13,740 nucleotides of DNA from Caldifarciminota bacterium (GTDB lineage Bacteria; Hydrothermota; Hydrothermia; B15-G9; WFZT01). A model generated the notes under the pieces. The model was not told the origin of the DNA. It worked only from the letters and a program-made list of their open reading frames with translations, and did not search any database. Positions within the stretch are counted from its first letter, which is position 1, and the number at the start of each line of letters is the position of its first letter. Made by a program: the position numbers and the translations under genes. The stretch spans positions 1 through 13,740 of the forward strand of contig JALSOD010000097.1 of assembly GCA_026986655.1 (NCBI GenBank), read 5' to 3'. Shown piece after piece: positions 13,003 to 13,740 of this stretch.

Positions 13003-13740
13003 TTATTTTTTAAAGATGATGTTGGATTTGGGCTTAAGTAACTTTTTGATTTCCAAAGAATTAAGAAGACGCGCATCTGGCAGAACAGATGGAGGCATTA
13101 TCATGATACTGTCTACAACTGGCCCTGGAGAATCATCCACCATAAGCCGATAACCGAGACCAAGTGCTTCCGTATTTCCGTGACAACCAGAGCAAGAGCG
13201 TCCCTCTCTCATGGTCGTGTGTGGAATGTAGGGCATCGAGCCCCACACCTTCCCGTCTCCTCTTACAGGTTTCTTACTGTCCAGGATTACGTAACCTTCG
13301 CTGTCAACGTAACTTACAAAAAATTGAAACATCGGGCGAAAGGCGACATATCTACCATCAGGGGCAACACCCATTGGAACAAATTCCCATCTTCTCGTCG
13401 TCCATCCAGACAACCATAGGCCTAATTTCTCTTTTCCATTGATGAAATCTTTCATCTCTGGTTTGTCCCAATCCTTGAACGGTTTCCCAAGCTCCTTTTT
13501 TAGAAACCTGGTCACAATGGGGTATGCCTGAAGGACAAATTTTCTCCAGGGATAGTAATTTTTAATGTCAATCCTCACAACATGAAAGCCGTAATCGCCA
13601 TAGGTCCAGGAAGCATGGCAGAGTGAGCAGGCAACTCGTTTGTGATTTTTGTCGTGCCCTACGATACCTGTTTGAAAAATTGAAATCTCATAAATTTTGC
13701 CGGTTTTTGCAGTAAATTGGTACTTTCCATTCCGTTTTGT
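13003..13740 (-). CDS. Multiheme c-type cytochrome, C-terminal part (5' end outside window)
   Basis: The frame is open to the right edge, so 245 residues are visible. The GTG at 13578 is an internal codon, not the start. Two heme c attachment motifs are present: CSLCH at visible residues 38-42 (bases 13615-13629) and CSGCH at 183-187. More may lie upstream. Histidines that could act as distal ligands occur nearby (H29, H33, and HTT ten residues before CSGCH). The 140 residues between the hemes contain a well-ordered segment (GWTTRRWEFVPMGVAPDGRY, then FFVSYVDSEGYVILDSKKP), so this is not a compact small cytochrome. Such proteins work outside the cytoplasmic membrane in electron transfer. I cannot name the family or partner. 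It is followed 46 bases later by the Omp85 gene on the same strand. Confidence 0.8.
   Translation of the reverse strand, partial: TKRNGKYQFTAKTGKIYEISIFQTGIVGHDKNHKRVACSLCHASWTYGDYGFHVVRIDIKNYYPWRKFVLQAYPIVTRFLKKELGKPFKDWDKPEMKDFINGKEKLGLWLSGWTTRRWEFVPMGVAPDGRYVAFRPMFQFFVSYVDSEGYVILDSKKPVRGDGKVWGSMPYIPHTTMREGRSCSGCHGNTEALGLGYRLMVDDSPGPVVDSIMIMPPSVLPDARLLNSLEIKKLLKPKSNIIFKK

Noticed and set aside
13576..13578. GTG 13578 as the start of a 191-residue cytochrome
   Set aside because: The frame stays open to the window edge and contains another CXXCH motif upstream, so this codon is internal.

Overview
The window looks like a stretch of chromosome from a diderm (Gram-negative type) bacterium with a moderately AT-rich genome. 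The evidence is an Omp85-family outer-membrane protein, a lipoprotein-type PBP4, a multiheme c-type cytochrome, and a large secreted beta-propeller protein whose C-terminus resembles a type IX secretion (T9SS type A) sorting domain. That combination points to the FCB superphylum or a related uncultured lineage such as WOR-3-like bacteria. This placement is inference; no rRNA or other phylogenetic marker was analysed.

Layout, left to right. (1) The 3' end of argG (+), closed by a very strong intrinsic terminator. (2) A secreted Asp-box (BNR/sortilin-type) beta-propeller protein (+). (3) metG (+) with its own near-consensus sigma70-type promoter. It converges on a bcp-type peroxiredoxin (-) across a structured intergenic segment. 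(4) A short + strand cluster: a 77-aa helical protein translationally coupled to a PilT/GspE-fold ATPase relative. That relative has lost its Walker A motif and other catalytic motifs and carries two in-frame stops. (5) A coiled-coil plus PD-(D/E)XK-like protein (-) whose coiled coil is encoded by four tandem 42-bp repeats. (6) Divergent from it, a two-gene peptidoglycan operon (+): a PBP4/DacB lipoprotein overlapping by ATGA a NamZ (DUF1343, exo-beta-N-acetylmuramidase family) protein with no visible signal peptide. (7) A minus-strand run: a multiheme cytochrome c (5' end outside the window), an Omp85 (BamA/TamA-like) protein, and tadA.

Most genes are housekeeping: arginine synthesis, Met-tRNA charging, tRNA A34 deamination, peroxide detoxification, envelope biogenesis and cell-wall turnover. 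The dacB-namZ pair plausibly acts together on peptidoglycan, although the two products seem to sit in different compartments. The least ordinary part is 5.9-8.1 kb. It holds the motif-less split PilT relative with its coupled small partner, the repeat-expanded nuclease-like gene, and a divergent intergenic region where both candidate promoters would give nearly leaderless transcripts.

No tRNA, rRNA, CRISPR array, insertion sequence or phage gene was recognised. No gene-free stretch exceeds about 250 bases.
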